From: DAHUZL01 sp035533215
GTDB lineage: Bacteria > Chloroflexota > Dormibacteria > Aeolococcales > Bog-877
Assembly (NCBI GenBank): GCA_035533215.1
Contig: DATLUG010000044.1
Location: 1-64,000, forward strand
Reading direction: 5' to 3'
DNA: 64,000 nucleotides
Shown here one piece after another: positions 9,821 through 18,073 of this stretch. The notes under the pieces were generated by a model that was not told the origin of the DNA, ran no database searches, and was given only the letters and a program-made list of their open reading frames with translations. The first letter of the stretch is position 1. Each line of letters starts with the position of its first letter. A program made the translations under genes and the position numbers.

Positions 9821-10704
9821 TCGCCCGACCTGGGGCCGGCGGCGGGGGCGCCGTTGCCGGGTGGCGTCATGCGGAGCGATCGGGGCGGCCCGGCCGGCGC
9901 CGACCGGCGGGCGGGACCGACACCTGGGCCCGCGCTCCTGCGCTTGCCCGGCGGGTCGGACCCGGGGTGGTCCGACCGGGTCGGGCCCTCGGGCTCGACC
10001 CGGAGCAGCGCCGACTCGTCCCCCTCGCCCCGGCCCGCCCACACCCCACGGGTGTGGCGGAGGTGGCGAACGATCAGCGTGTCCGCGGCGGCGATGTCCT
10101 GGGTCTCCACCGCGGTGAGGAGCTCGGTGTGGATGCGGGCAGACTCCAGCAGCCGTCCGGAGTGGGCCAGCAACTGCAGCCCGTGCAGGCGAGTGTGATC
10201 CCGCAGCTCCATGATCATGTCGATCAGCCGCCGATTGCTGTGCGCCGCCAGCAGCTGGTAATGGAAGTCGCGGTCCGCGGCAAGGAACGCGATCACATCC
10301 CCGGACGCCGCGTGGCGTTCGACCTCCCGCGCCAGTCGGCGAAGGTGGGTCGAGTCTTGCAGCCCATGCACCGCCGCCACGGTCACGACCGCTGGGCGCT
10401 CCAGCATCATCCGGATCGCGAAGAGGTCGTCGAGGTCCTCTTCGCTGAGCAGGGGGACCCGGAACCCGCGATTGCGGACGACCTCGACCAGGCCGGCGCC
10501 GGCGAGGTCGAAGAGGGCCTCCCGGATCGGGGTGGCGGACACCCCCAGCCACTCCGCGAAGTGCACGACCGGGTAGATCGTCCCGGCCTCGACCTTTCCC
10601 GCGACAATGCTCGCCCTGATGGCCGCACGAGCTCGGTGTCGCAGGCTGGCCGTGTCCAACCGGGCCGCTTGCCCGTCGTGCGGTGATGGCGTGCGAGGAG
10701 TCAC
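9757..10704 (-). CDS. GntR-family transcriptional regulator with FCD domain
   Basis: The N-terminal winged helix contains WLGVSATPIREALFDLAGAGLVE, a typical GntR recognition region. The C-terminal FCD ligand domain has DRDFHYQLL, IHTELLTAV and RHLRHTR, which carry the Asp/His residues that often bind metal. The GTG at 10704 is chosen because a TATCAT box lies 12 nt upstream and the helix-turn-helix begins soon after; an open frame continues upstream without motifs. The last 70 or so residues are Pro/Arg/Gly-rich and may not be structured. It converges on the amine oxidase operon and is its likely local repressor (inference). Confidence 0.88.
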   Translation of the reverse strand: MTPRTPSPHDGQAARLDTASLRHRARAAIRASIVAGKVEAGTIYPVVHFAEWLGVSATPIREALFDLAGAGLVEVVRNRGFRVPLLSEEDLDDLFAIRMMLERPAVVTVAAVHGLQDSTHLRRLAREVERHAASGDVIAFLAADRDFHYQLLAAHSNRRLIDMIMELRDHTRLHGLQLLAHSGRLLESARIHTELLTAVETQDIAAADTLIVRHLRHTRGVWAGRGEGDESALLRVEPEGPTRSDHPGSDPPGKRRSAGPGVGPARRSAPAGPPRSLRMTPPGNGAPAAGPRSGDQAAVGPFPLRSTEGFPRNAE

Positions 10705-10716
10705 TGCCGTTCCGGC

Positions 10717-10722
10717 ATGATA
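10717..10722 (-). promoter_or_regulatory. -10 box TATCAT of the GntR gene
   Basis: TATCAT on the minus strand ends 12 nt before the GTG. The extended sequence CAGCTATCATGCC recurs before the YbjQ cassette (19470-19475). The mRNA leader would be only about 5 nt. Confidence 0.5.
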
Positions 10723-11649
10723 GCTGACGGTGGGGATGGTCGTGGCTCCGGCGAGCCCCCCCCCCATGCCCGAGCGCGCGCCGGCGGGCGGACGGGCACC
10801 GCCATCGGAACGCGGTCGGAGCCGGGGCCAGTGCCGGCGTCGATGCGAGCGGATGGCCGCCTGGCGGGCGGGCCCGGCTGACCGGGGGACCGGGCACGGG
10901 AGCCGGTCAGGGGGCGCTGCCTGGCGGGGAGGCTGCGGGCCGGGTCCGCCACCGGGATGGCCAGCATCGCCTCCACGTATGGGGTGCACACGCGCTCACC
11001 CGTGCCCAGGTGCTCTGCTCCCTGAGCATGACCGTCGGGGCGGGCGGCTCCCGGACCAGCGGGGGGTCAGTCGGCGACGCGGTCGACGCCGGCACGATCG
11101 TCGGCGCGCGGTCGCTGGGGTCAGCCCGGCCACGCCACGTCCGCCGGGGGGCGCCGGCTGGGAGACGCTGGCGCCGGAGATCCCGGCGGGGGCCGGCTCG
11201 TGACCATCTCCCTCGACCCCGCGGCGCTGATGGCCGCCGGCGGCGACCAGGCCCGGCTCCGGCGGCCGGGCCGCGACCGGCCGGTCGCGGTGGGGTCCGA
11301 GCGCCCGGCGGCCGTGATCTCGGCAGCGGTCGTGCCGGCGACCATCCACCGCCCCACCGCCGTCGGCCGGCGCGAGGTGGGCGCCGCCACCGGCGAGGCG
11401 GCGCTCGACCGCTTCAACCCGGCCCTCCCGCAGGCGGTGATCGCCCACCGACCCCGACCGGCGGCGCGAGACCGGGGCCGGCCCGCCCGCGACCCGGTCC
11501 GCGTCGGCCGCCGCCCGGAGGCGCGCCGCTCGACCGAGATCAGCCCCGAGCGCGGCCGCGATCGGGTGTCGGAGCTGCGCTGAGTCGACCCCGGCGAGCC
11601 GCCGCGGTGGCGACCCTCCTTTCCGGACCGCCACCGTCTCGGCCGGCCC
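10723..11649. other. Gene-poor segment, no convincing coding region
   Basis: About 0.9 kb separates the regulator from the P1 peptidase. The longest candidate starts with GTG at 11200 and runs to 11583 on the + strand (127 residues; ISAAVVPATIHRPTAVGRR). It has no recognisable motif and a very Arg/Pro-rich end. A minus-strand stretch near 10920-11000 (TPYVEAMLAIPVADPA) looks protein-like but is short and isolated. Both could be remnants. The segment marks the change from the lower-GC amine block to the higher-GC remainder. Confidence 0.45.
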
Positions 11650-12774
11650 TCAGCCCGCGCCCGCCATCACCGCGCGCAGCCGGTCGGGGGGCAGCCGGTG
11701 GGCGATGATGCCATCGCGGCCGACCATGGTGTCGACCGCCAGCAGGGCCGACACGATCGCCTCCTCCGTCGCCTCCACCACGGCGTCGAAGAGGGCGTCG
11801 ATCCGGTGGTCGTCGAGCATGGTCACGGTGGTCCTGGGGGCGGTCGTGGCCGCGGCGGCGGCCTCCGGGAGATCGCGGTTGCCGGTCGCGAAGCAGAGGA
11901 TGAGGTCGCCGCTGGTGTGCTCCCCCACCCCGCCGGTGCGGCCGATCCCCAGCGCCGCCCGCTGCGCCACCCGGCGGCACTGACCGGGGAGGAGCGGCGC
12001 GTCGGTCGCCACCACCACGATGATGGAGCCGGTGCCCTCGGGCGGCTCCGCCGCGTCGGAGTGGCGTTCGGGTCCCGGCAGCGGAACCTCCGCCGCGGTG
12101 AGGTGCCGTCCGACCGGCACCCCGGCCACGGTCAGCCGATCCCGCCGGCCCTGGTTGGCCTGCACCAGCACCCCGACGGTGAGGACCTCGCCATCGACGG
12201 TGGCGAGGCGCGAGCTGGTGCCGATGCCGCCCTTGAAGCCGTGGCAGATGGTGCCCGTGCCGCCGCCCACCGCACCCTCGGCCACCGGGCCCCCGCCGGC
12301 AGCCCCCACCGCCGCCCAGCAGTCGGCCGCGCTGACGTGCTGGCCGCCGACATCGCTCAGGACTCCGTCCCAGGTCTCGCCCACGACCGGGAGCGACCAG
12401 TACGCTTCGCCGGGCTGGCGCTGGCGCACCTCCCAGGCGACCAGGGCATCGCGGACCACCCCCACGCTGTGGGTGTTGGTGAGCGCGATCGGCGAGGTGA
12501 GGAGCCCCGACTCGCGCACCCACTCGAGGCCGGTGAGCTCACCGTTGCCGTTGAGCCGGTGGCAGCCGGCGAAGAGCGGGTGGCGGAAGATCGGCTCCGG
12601 GCGGGGCATCACGACGGTGACCCCGGTGCGCACCGGCCCCCGGCCCACCACCAGCGGACCGTAGCCGCGCACCAGGGTGGCGTGACCCACCCCGACCCCG
12701 GCGACGTCGGTGATGGCGTTGTGCGGGCCCGGGCGGCCGGTGCCGATGACGATCCCGAGGTCGCGCGGTCGCAT
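11650..12774 (-). CDS. P1-family (DmpA-like) aminopeptidase/amidase
   Basis: This 374-residue protein belongs to peptidase family S58, which includes D-stereospecific aminopeptidase DmpA and beta-peptidyl aminopeptidases. These are self-cleaving enzymes with a DOM fold. Family hallmarks are NAITDVAGVGVGH near the N terminus, ALTNTHSVGVV, and VGGGTGTICHGFKGGIGTSSR in the middle. I do not assign the nucleophile with certainty. The ATG at 12774 fits the typical length and lies 2 nt after the stop of the upstream fusion gene, so the two are probably co-transcribed. A functional link with the hopanoid genes is not obvious. Substrates could be small amides, D-amino acid amides or beta-peptides. Confidence 0.9.
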   Translation of the reverse strand: MRPRDLGIVIGTGRPGPHNAITDVAGVGVGHATLVRGYGPLVVGRGPVRTGVTVVMPRPEPIFRHPLFAGCHRLNGNGELTGLEWVRESGLLTSPIALTNTHSVGVVRDALVAWEVRQRQPGEAYWSLPVVGETWDGVLSDVGGQHVSAADCWAAVGAAGGGPVAEGAVGGGTGTICHGFKGGIGTSSRLATVDGEVLTVGVLVQANQGRRDRLTVAGVPVGRHLTAAEVPLPGPERHSDAAEPPEGTGSIIVVVATDAPLLPGQCRRVAQRAALGIGRTGGVGEHTSGDLILCFATGNRDLPEAAAAATTAPRTTVTMLDDHRIDALFDAVVEATEEAIVSALLAVDTMVGRDGIIAHRLPPDRLRAVMAGAG

Positions 12775-12776
12775 CC

Positions 12777-14348
12777 CTACGGTCCCTCCGAGGTGAGCCG
12801 TGGCGCCGGCGCCGCCGAGCCCGACCGCACGCGGTGGGGTTCCGGTGCCCCCGTCTCCGGTCGCGGCCCCGGGGGCGGACCCGCCGCCAGCATCCCGGGC
12901 TGGAGCAGCCGGGCCAGTGCCGGGCCCAGCCGGCGGGCGGCGCGGCGCCGGTCGGCGGCGAGGCGCCCGAGCCGCGGGATCACCAGGGGGTCGCGCAGGA
13001 GGAGGCGGAGCAGGCGGCCGAGACGGACGCCGGGGGCCCCGTGGGGGACCAGGCTCGCCGCCCTCCCCAACCTGCGCCCCCTGGTGTCGACGACGGCCCG
13101 CAGCCCGCAGAGCACCGGCACCGGTCCCTCGGGCCCCTCCTCCAGGCCGCCGGCCCAGTCCGCCCAGCTGCCCGTCTCCATGTCGACCAGATCCGCCCCC
13201 ATCCCGGCCCACCTGGCCCGGTCCCGGTCGCCGTCGACGGGGTCAGCGGCGGACGCGAACGTCGCCGGGCGGGCCCCGATCGCCAGCCCGGCCAGGGCGG
13301 GCCCGTCCGCCAGCGGACGCCGCCGGCCAGCGGCGTCGACCAGGGCCGTCGCCACGGCCAGGTCGCCGGCGGTCCAGGACCAGGTGAGGCCGCCGGCGAT
13401 CCCGGTCACCAGCACCACCCGAGCCGACCGGGGCCAGGTCGCGGCCGGGAGCGACACCGGGCCCATCCCGGTCAGCCAGAGGGCGGTGCTCCCCCGCCGC
13501 CAGGCTCGCAGGACCCCCTGGGGGGGAGCCACCGACCGCCAGCCGCCGACCGAGCGGCGCACCAGGCTGGCCTCCCAGCCGAGGGCGCACGCCACCACCA
13601 GCTCGGCAGGGCCCGCAGCCCCGGCGCCGCGCTCGCCCCCCGCCACCGCGGCGGCGGGCGACCGGTGGGCGACCCGGAGCGCCACCAGCAGCAGCGCGAC
13701 GCTGGCAAGGGCCGCCGGCACCACCCGGAGCAGGGCCGCCAGGACCACCATCTGGAGCTCCACCAGGGCGAGGAGGCCCGCCGCCACCGCGGTCGGGACC
13801 GGTGAGCGCGCAGCGCCCGGCCGCACCGGTCCCCTCAGCAGCACGGCGCAGAGCCCGACCAGGACGGCCGCCACCACCAGCCAGCCGGCGTAGTTGGCGA
13901 GCGTCACCCCGAACCAGGGGCCGCCTTTGGGGTACCGATAGATCCGGCCGAGCCACCAGCGCCCCCCGCGCAGCGCCACCGGGTCGACCACGACGTCGAC
14001 CGCGACCACCGCCAGGACCGCGCCCAGCCACCGGCGCCAGCCGCGGCCGCCCACCCCTCCCGCCACGGTGAAGGCGCAGAACGACAGCCAGGTGAAGCTG
14101 AGGCTGTCGAAGACCGGGACCCCGAGGACGCGCCAGTCGTGGGCGAGGGCGGCGTCCCGGTACAGGTACGGCCCGAACGGCACGCCCGGGCCGCCGGTCG
14201 AGCCCCACTCCGCGGCGAGCGCGACCCCCCAGCCCAGGGCGCCGAGGGCGGCGGCGCGGGCCAGCCCGTGGCGCCATCCGACCAGCCCCAGGCAGGCGAT
14301 CCAGGGGAGGAACGCATACCAGCGGCCGAGGGCCGCGGCCAGCGCCAC
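12777..14348 (-). CDS. Fusion: CruF-like carotenoid hydratase domain plus hopanoid-associated nucleoside phosphorylase domain
   Basis: There are 523 residues from the GTG at 14348, 2 nt after the hpnA stop. Residues about 1-230 form a polytopic membrane domain with DUF422/CruF features: EWGSTGGPGVPFGPYLY, then DPVALRGGRWWLGRIYRYP and GPWFGVTLANYAGWL. CruF-type proteins hydrate carotenoid ends (bisanhydrobacterioruberin hydratase). Residues about 248-435 resemble HpnG and MTA/SAH nucleosidases: GMGPVSLPAA, VTGIAGGLTWSWTAGDL and ADLVDMETGSWA (386-395). HpnG-type enzymes release adenine from adenosylhopane. The C-terminal 80 residues are Arg/Pro-rich. One unbroken frame crosses both domains. The domain calls rest on motifs; a combined function is unknown. 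Confidence 0.8.
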   Translation of the reverse strand: MALAAALGRWYAFLPWIACLGLVGWRHGLARAAALGALGWGVALAAEWGSTGGPGVPFGPYLYRDAALAHDWRVLGVPVFDSLSFTWLSFCAFTVAGGVGGRGWRRWLGAVLAVVAVDVVVDPVALRGGRWWLGRIYRYPKGGPWFGVTLANYAGWLVVAAVLVGLCAVLLRGPVRPGAARSPVPTAVAAGLLALVELQMVVLAALLRVVPAALASVALLLVALRVAHRSPAAAVAGGERGAGAAGPAELVVACALGWEASLVRRSVGGWRSVAPPQGVLRAWRRGSTALWLTGMGPVSLPAATWPRSARVVLVTGIAGGLTWSWTAGDLAVATALVDAAGRRRPLADGPALAGLAIGARPATFASAADPVDGDRDRARWAGMGADLVDMETGSWADWAGGLEEGPEGPVPVLCGLRAVVDTRGRRLGRAASLVPHGAPGVRLGRLLRLLLRDPLVIPRLGRLAADRRRAARRLGPALARLLQPGMLAAGPPPGPRPETGAPEPHRVRSGSAAPAPRLTSEGP

Positions 14349-14350
14349 GG

Positions 14351-15349
14351 TCAGGCCCCGCGCCGCGCGGGGCCGCCGGCGAACCAGGCGGCGGCATCGG
14401 CGAGGGCGCGGTCGAGGTCGCCGGGATCCCATCCGAGTTCGGCCCGCGCTCGGGCGGCGTCGACGAACATCGGGTGGGCCGCCATCCGCACCGCCGTCAG
14501 GGGGACCGCCGGCGGCTCCCCGCGGCAGCGGCCGACCGCCTGGCTGGCGCCGGCCACGGCGTAGGCGAGGGCGAGCGGCAGCCGCCAGCGCGGCGGCCGG
14601 CGGCCGCCCGCCCACCCCACCCGGCGGAGCAGCTCCGCCATCCAGAGGTTGCGGTCGCCGAGGATGTAGCGACGGCCCGGCCGACCGCGCTCCAGGGCGT
14701 CGACGTGACCGCGACCGACCGCCTCGACGTCGACGCAGTTGAGGCCGGTGGCCACGGTCGCCGGGATCCGCCCCCGGAGGAAGTCCCGGATCACCGCCCC
14801 GGTGGGCGTCGGGCGCACGTCGCCGGCGCCGACCGGGGTGCTGGGGAGGACGGCCACCACCTCCACGTCGGCCGCCGCCAGCGCCAGCTGCTCGGCCGCC
14901 CACTTCGATCGCTTGTACGGTCCCGGGAGCGTGCTCGGGTCCCCGGCGACCATCGTCTCGTCCACCACGCGGCCGCCCCGGGTGAAGGCGAGCACCCCGA
15001 CCGTGCTGCAGTGGACCACCCGGCCCGCCCCCGCCCGCCGGGCCGCGTCCACCACCTGCCAGGTGCCTCCGACATTGGCGGCGATCATCCGCTCGGTGTC
15101 CCCCCGCGCCAGCGCCAGCCGGTAGTCGGCGGCGCAGTGGATGACGGCCGTGCAGCCCCGGCAGGCGGCCTGGACCAGGTCGGCGTCCGCCAGCTGTCCC
15201 TGGTGGACCCGGACCCCCTCGTGGGGTGCGATCCGTTCCCGGTCGCGGACCAGGGCCTGCACCGCGTAGCCGCGCGCCAGCAGCGCCCGCAGCACCGCGC
15301 CCCCGACGAACCCGCTGGCGCCGGTGAGCATGATGGTCCCGCGCGTCAT
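14351..15349 (-). CDS. hpnA: Hopanoid-associated sugar epimerase (SDR family)
   Basis: This is a 332-residue extended SDR with the Rossmann glycine motif TGASGFVGGAVLRAL near the N terminus and the catalytic YKRSK (Y-x3-K). The pattern VQALVRD, GQLADADLVQAACRGCTAVIHCAADYRL and STVGVLAF, plus the adjacent phosphorylase domain, point to the HpnA group of hopanoid loci. The precise reaction of HpnA is not well established. The ATG start overlaps the TGA of the response regulator (ATGA), and the next gene starts 2 nt after its stop, so the three are probably translated together. No squalene-hopene cyclase lies in the window. Confidence 0.82.
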   Translation of the reverse strand: MTRGTIMLTGASGFVGGAVLRALLARGYAVQALVRDRERIAPHEGVRVHQGQLADADLVQAACRGCTAVIHCAADYRLALARGDTERMIAANVGGTWQVVDAARRAGAGRVVHCSTVGVLAFTRGGRVVDETMVAGDPSTLPGPYKRSKWAAEQLALAAADVEVVAVLPSTPVGAGDVRPTPTGAVIRDFLRGRIPATVATGLNCVDVEAVGRGHVDALERGRPGRRYILGDRNLWMAELLRRVGWAGGRRPPRWRLPLALAYAVAGASQAVGRCRGEPPAVPLTAVRMAAHPMFVDAARARAELGWDPGDLDRALADAAAWFAGGPARRGA

Positions 15350-16053
15350 CCGGCGGCCCGCCGGGGGAGGTCCGGGGTCGCGGGCGCGCCCAGGAGCACG
15401 TAGCCGTCGCCGCGGCGGGTGCGGAGCTGGACCGGTCGGTGGGGATCGGCCTCCAGCTTGCGTCGCAGCCGATGCATGCACATCGTGACCGCGGCCGGGC
15501 TGGCCTCGGGGTCCCCCGCCCAGGCCCCCTCGATGATCTGCCGGCGCGACACCACCACCCCCTGGTTGAGGGCCAGGTACTCCAGCAGGTCCGCCTCGCG
15601 CGGGCTGAGGAAATGGCGGCGGCCCTCGATCCTGGCGCTGCGCGCCGCCGGCTCCACCGTCAGGGGGCCGACCCGCACCACGCGGCCGGCGGCCGAACGC
15701 TCGATCCGGAGGCGGCGCAGGATCGCCTCGACGGTGGCGCGGAAGAGGCCGGGCGCGAACGGCTTGACCAGGACGTGGTCGGCGCCGGCGCTGAGGAGCA
15801 CGGGCGGCGGCTCCCCGCTGCCCTCCAGCACCACCAGCGGGGCGGTGCTGGACTCCCGCAGCCGCACCACACCGGAGCGGCCGCCGAGCAGGGCGCCGTC
15901 GGCGACCACCATGGCCACCTCGCGCTGGCGGAGGAGGTCGAGGAGCTGGGCGAGGCTGCCCACGACCGGGGTCTCGGCCACCCCCAGGCGGCGGAGCAGG
16001 GTCGCGCCCAGGGCACCGTAGTCGGGGTCGCTCTCCAGGATCGGGACGAGCAC
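15346..16053 (-). CDS. OmpR/PhoB-type response regulator (orphan)
   Basis: About 235 residues. The N-terminal receiver domain has an acidic pair in LESD, a candidate phospho-acceptor Asp in VVADGALL and the conserved Lys in HVLVKPFAP. The C-terminal winged helix has LSPREADLLEYLALNQGVVVSR and TRRGDGYVLL, typical of OmpR-type DNA-binding domains. The GTG at 16053 is chosen because AGAGGA lies just before it; a GTG 15 nt further upstream is possible. No histidine kinase gene is nearby. The overlap with hpnA suggests it may act on, or be made with, the hopanoid/carotenoid genes. Confidence 0.88.
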   Translation of the reverse strand: MLVPILESDPDYGALGATLLRRLGVAETPVVGSLAQLLDLLRQREVAMVVADGALLGGRSGVVRLRESSTAPLVVLEGSGEPPPVLLSAGADHVLVKPFAPGLFRATVEAILRRLRIERSAAGRVVRVGPLTVEPAARSARIEGRRHFLSPREADLLEYLALNQGVVVSRRQIIEGAWAGDPEASPAAVTMCMHRLRRKLEADPHRPVQLRTRRGDGYVLLGAPATPDLPRRAAG

Positions 16054-16174
16054 CGCTCCTCTCCCCACGCCCTCGGGCAGGACCCGGCGGACTCCGCCGG
16101 ACGCCGCTGCGGGCTCGCTCGTCCTGCCGCCGCGGCCATTGTGGCGCTGTCGGGCCGCCCCCGGCCCCCGGGCC

Positions 16175-17101
16175 TCAGCCGGCCGCCAGCACCCGCAGGG
16201 TGGCCGCCACCGAGTCGGCGAGGGCGGGGAGGTCGTAGCCGCCCTCCAGGGCCCAGAGCATCCGGCCGCCGCAGGCCCTGGCGGCGACCGCGCCGAGCCG
16301 GGTGGCGATGGTGCGGTAGGTGTCGGTGGTGAGGCGCAGCTCGGCGAGGGGGTCGGCCACGTGGGCGTCGTAGCCGGCGTGGACACAGATCAGCTCGGGT
16401 TCGAAGCGCTCCACCGCCGGCAGCACCTGCCCTTCGAGGGCGGCCAGCCATGCCGCCGGCCCGGTTCCCGGCGCCAGCGGGCAGTTGAGGGTGGTGCCCT
16501 CGGCAGCGCCGCTGCCGGTCTCGCGGGCCCGGCCGGTCCCGGGGTAGTGCGGCAGCTGGTGCAGGGAGCAGTAGAGCACGGTGGGATCGTCGTAGAAGAC
16601 GTCCTGGGTCCCGTTGCCGTGATGCACGTCGATGTCGACGATGGCGACGCGGCCCACCCCCAGCTCCCGCTGGGCCACCCGCACCGCCACCGCCAGGCTG
16701 TTGAAGAGGCAGAACCCCATGGCGGTCTGCGGGGTGGCGTGATGACCGGGCGGTCGCACCAGCGCGAAGGCGGTGCGCGCCCGCCCGTCCACCACGATCT
16801 CCACGCCGGTGGTGCAGGCGCCGCAGGCGCGCCGGGCGATCGCATACGACTCCGGAGCGCAGTAGGTGTCGGCATCGAACCAGGCGCCGCCGCCGCGGCT
16901 GGCCGTCTCCACCCGCGCGATGTGGGCCGGGGTGTGGACGAGCTCGAGCCGGGAGGGGTCGACCGGGGTCGGCGCCGCGCGCGGGACCAGCGCCAGGCGC
17001 GGGTCGGCGGCGATCGACGCCGCGATCGCTCGCAGCCGGGCGGGGGACTCCGGGTGGCCCTCGGCGGCGTGGCCGTCGGTCTCCGCGTCGTGCAGGATCA
17101 C
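16175..17101 (-). CDS. Histone deacetylase-family amidohydrolase
   Basis: 308 residues from the GTG at 17101, the only usable start before ILHDAETDGH. The arginase/deacetylase fold is marked by GHPESPARL, RPPGHHA (His120-His121), VDIDVHHGNGTQ (zinc ligands Asp158 and His160) and VHAGYDAH with a further Asp ligand, ending EGGYD. Bacterial members are zinc-dependent deacetylases of acetylpolyamines, acetoin-related or other small acetylated compounds (AcuC, AphA types). All catalytic residues I can check are present. It stands 107 bp after the YbjQ cassette on the same strand. Substrate unknown; acetylpolyamine would fit a polyamine-using organism but that is speculation. Confidence 0.92.
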   Translation of the reverse strand: MILHDAETDGHAAEGHPESPARLRAIAASIAADPRLALVPRAAPTPVDPSRLELVHTPAHIARVETASRGGGAWFDADTYCAPESYAIARRACGACTTGVEIVVDGRARTAFALVRPPGHHATPQTAMGFCLFNSLAVAVRVAQRELGVGRVAIVDIDVHHGNGTQDVFYDDPTVLYCSLHQLPHYPGTGRARETGSGAAEGTTLNCPLAPGTGPAAWLAALEGQVLPAVERFEPELICVHAGYDAHVADPLAELRLTTDTYRTIATRLGAVAARACGGRMLWALEGGYDLPALADSVAATLRVLAAG

Positions 17102-17208
17102 GAGCGGCGCGACGCCGGCGGACGGGTCCCCGGGCGCCGGCGCGGCGAGCGCCGAGCCCGGTGGGTCAGCCGCGGCCGGACCCCGACCACGGGCGCCGAT
17201 GCCGCACC

Positions 17209-18027
17209 CTATTGGTCGAGCGAGAGGACCATCTGCGGCCTCGCGATCTGATGGTCGGCGCGGGTCCCGCTGACAGCGGTGCCGACCGCGAAGAACTCGA
17301 TCACGTGGCTGCCCCAGCCGTGGTTGTTCTCGTGGATCTGGGCGCCGACGATGCCCTCCGCCTTGAGTTGACCGGCCTCGGTCTGCATCCGCTCCATGGC
17401 CAGCTCGCGGGCGTCGTAGAGGGCCTGGGTGAAGTTGGGCATCTCCTGGTTCTGCCCCACCTGGCGGAGGAACTGCCCGATCCCCTGGTGAGCCACGTGG
17501 TAGACGCAGCTCCCCATCACCAACCCCTGCGGCATGTAGCCGGCCTGGAGCAGGGTCCAGAAGTCCTGGCCGGAGAGGTCGGAGGTGAACGGCTTGCCCT
17601 GGGTGGTGCGGAAGGGCTGGCCGCGGCCCTTGACGGCGGTGCCGATGGCCATGAACTCGGCCAGGTGCTCGCCCCACTCGTAGCGGTTGATGACCAGGCG
17701 CACCCCCACCACCCCGTCCGCCGCCAGCGCCACCGCCTCCTCCTCCATCCGGGTCATGGCCAGCTCGCGGGCCTGGTACATCGCCTGGCTGAGGACCTGG
17801 AGCTCCTGGTTCTGCTTGTAGTTGGCGACCTGGATCCCGATGTGGTAGATCGAGCTCCCCACCACCAGGCCCACCGGGTCGTAGCCGGCCTCCTTGACCA
17901 GCAGGAACTCGTTCACCGAGAGGTCGCTGGTGAACAGCGCGGCACGACCGTCGCCACCGCGCATCTCACGAAGTCGGTTGAGCGCGTCCTCGGGCAGGTC
18001 TTGGGGTGCGACCGCTTGGTCGGTCAT
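17209..18027 (-). CDS. Tandem YbjQ-like (heavy-metal-binding family) protein, 272 residues
   Basis: Two copies of the YbjQ/DUF74 fold follow each other. Each begins with a FTSDLS segment (about residues 32 and 150), continues with VGLVVGSSIYHI or GLVMGSCVYHV, then a helix with ARELAMTRM or ARELAMERM and GVVGVRL or GIVGAQI, ending FMAIGTAV or FFAVGTAV. YbjQ family proteins form pentamers of unknown function and are often labelled heavy-metal-binding by homology only. No Cys-rich metal site is visible here. It is the last gene of a three-gene cassette with a paralogue (18074-19057) and a small unknown protein. Confidence 0.85.
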   Translation of the reverse strand: MTDQAVAPQDLPEDALNRLREMRGGDGRAALFTSDLSVNEFLLVKEAGYDPVGLVVGSSIYHIGIQVANYKQNQELQVLSQAMYQARELAMTRMEEEAVALAADGVVGVRLVINRYEWGEHLAEFMAIGTAVKGRGQPFRTTQGKPFTSDLSGQDFWTLLQAGYMPQGLVMGSCVYHVAHQGIGQFLRQVGQNQEMPNFTQALYDARELAMERMQTEAGQLKAEGIVGAQIHENNHGWGSHVIEFFAVGTAVSGTRADHQIARPQMVLSLDQ

Positions 18028-18073
18028 GGGATGGCCTCCTCCTCGCAGGACGGGTCGGGGGACGGACGCACGG

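Noticed and set aside
11200..11583. A 127-codon + strand ORF as a real gene
   Set aside because: GTG start without ribosome-binding site, no motif and an Arg/Pro-rich composition like non-coding frames of this genome; mentioned only within the gene-poor segment.
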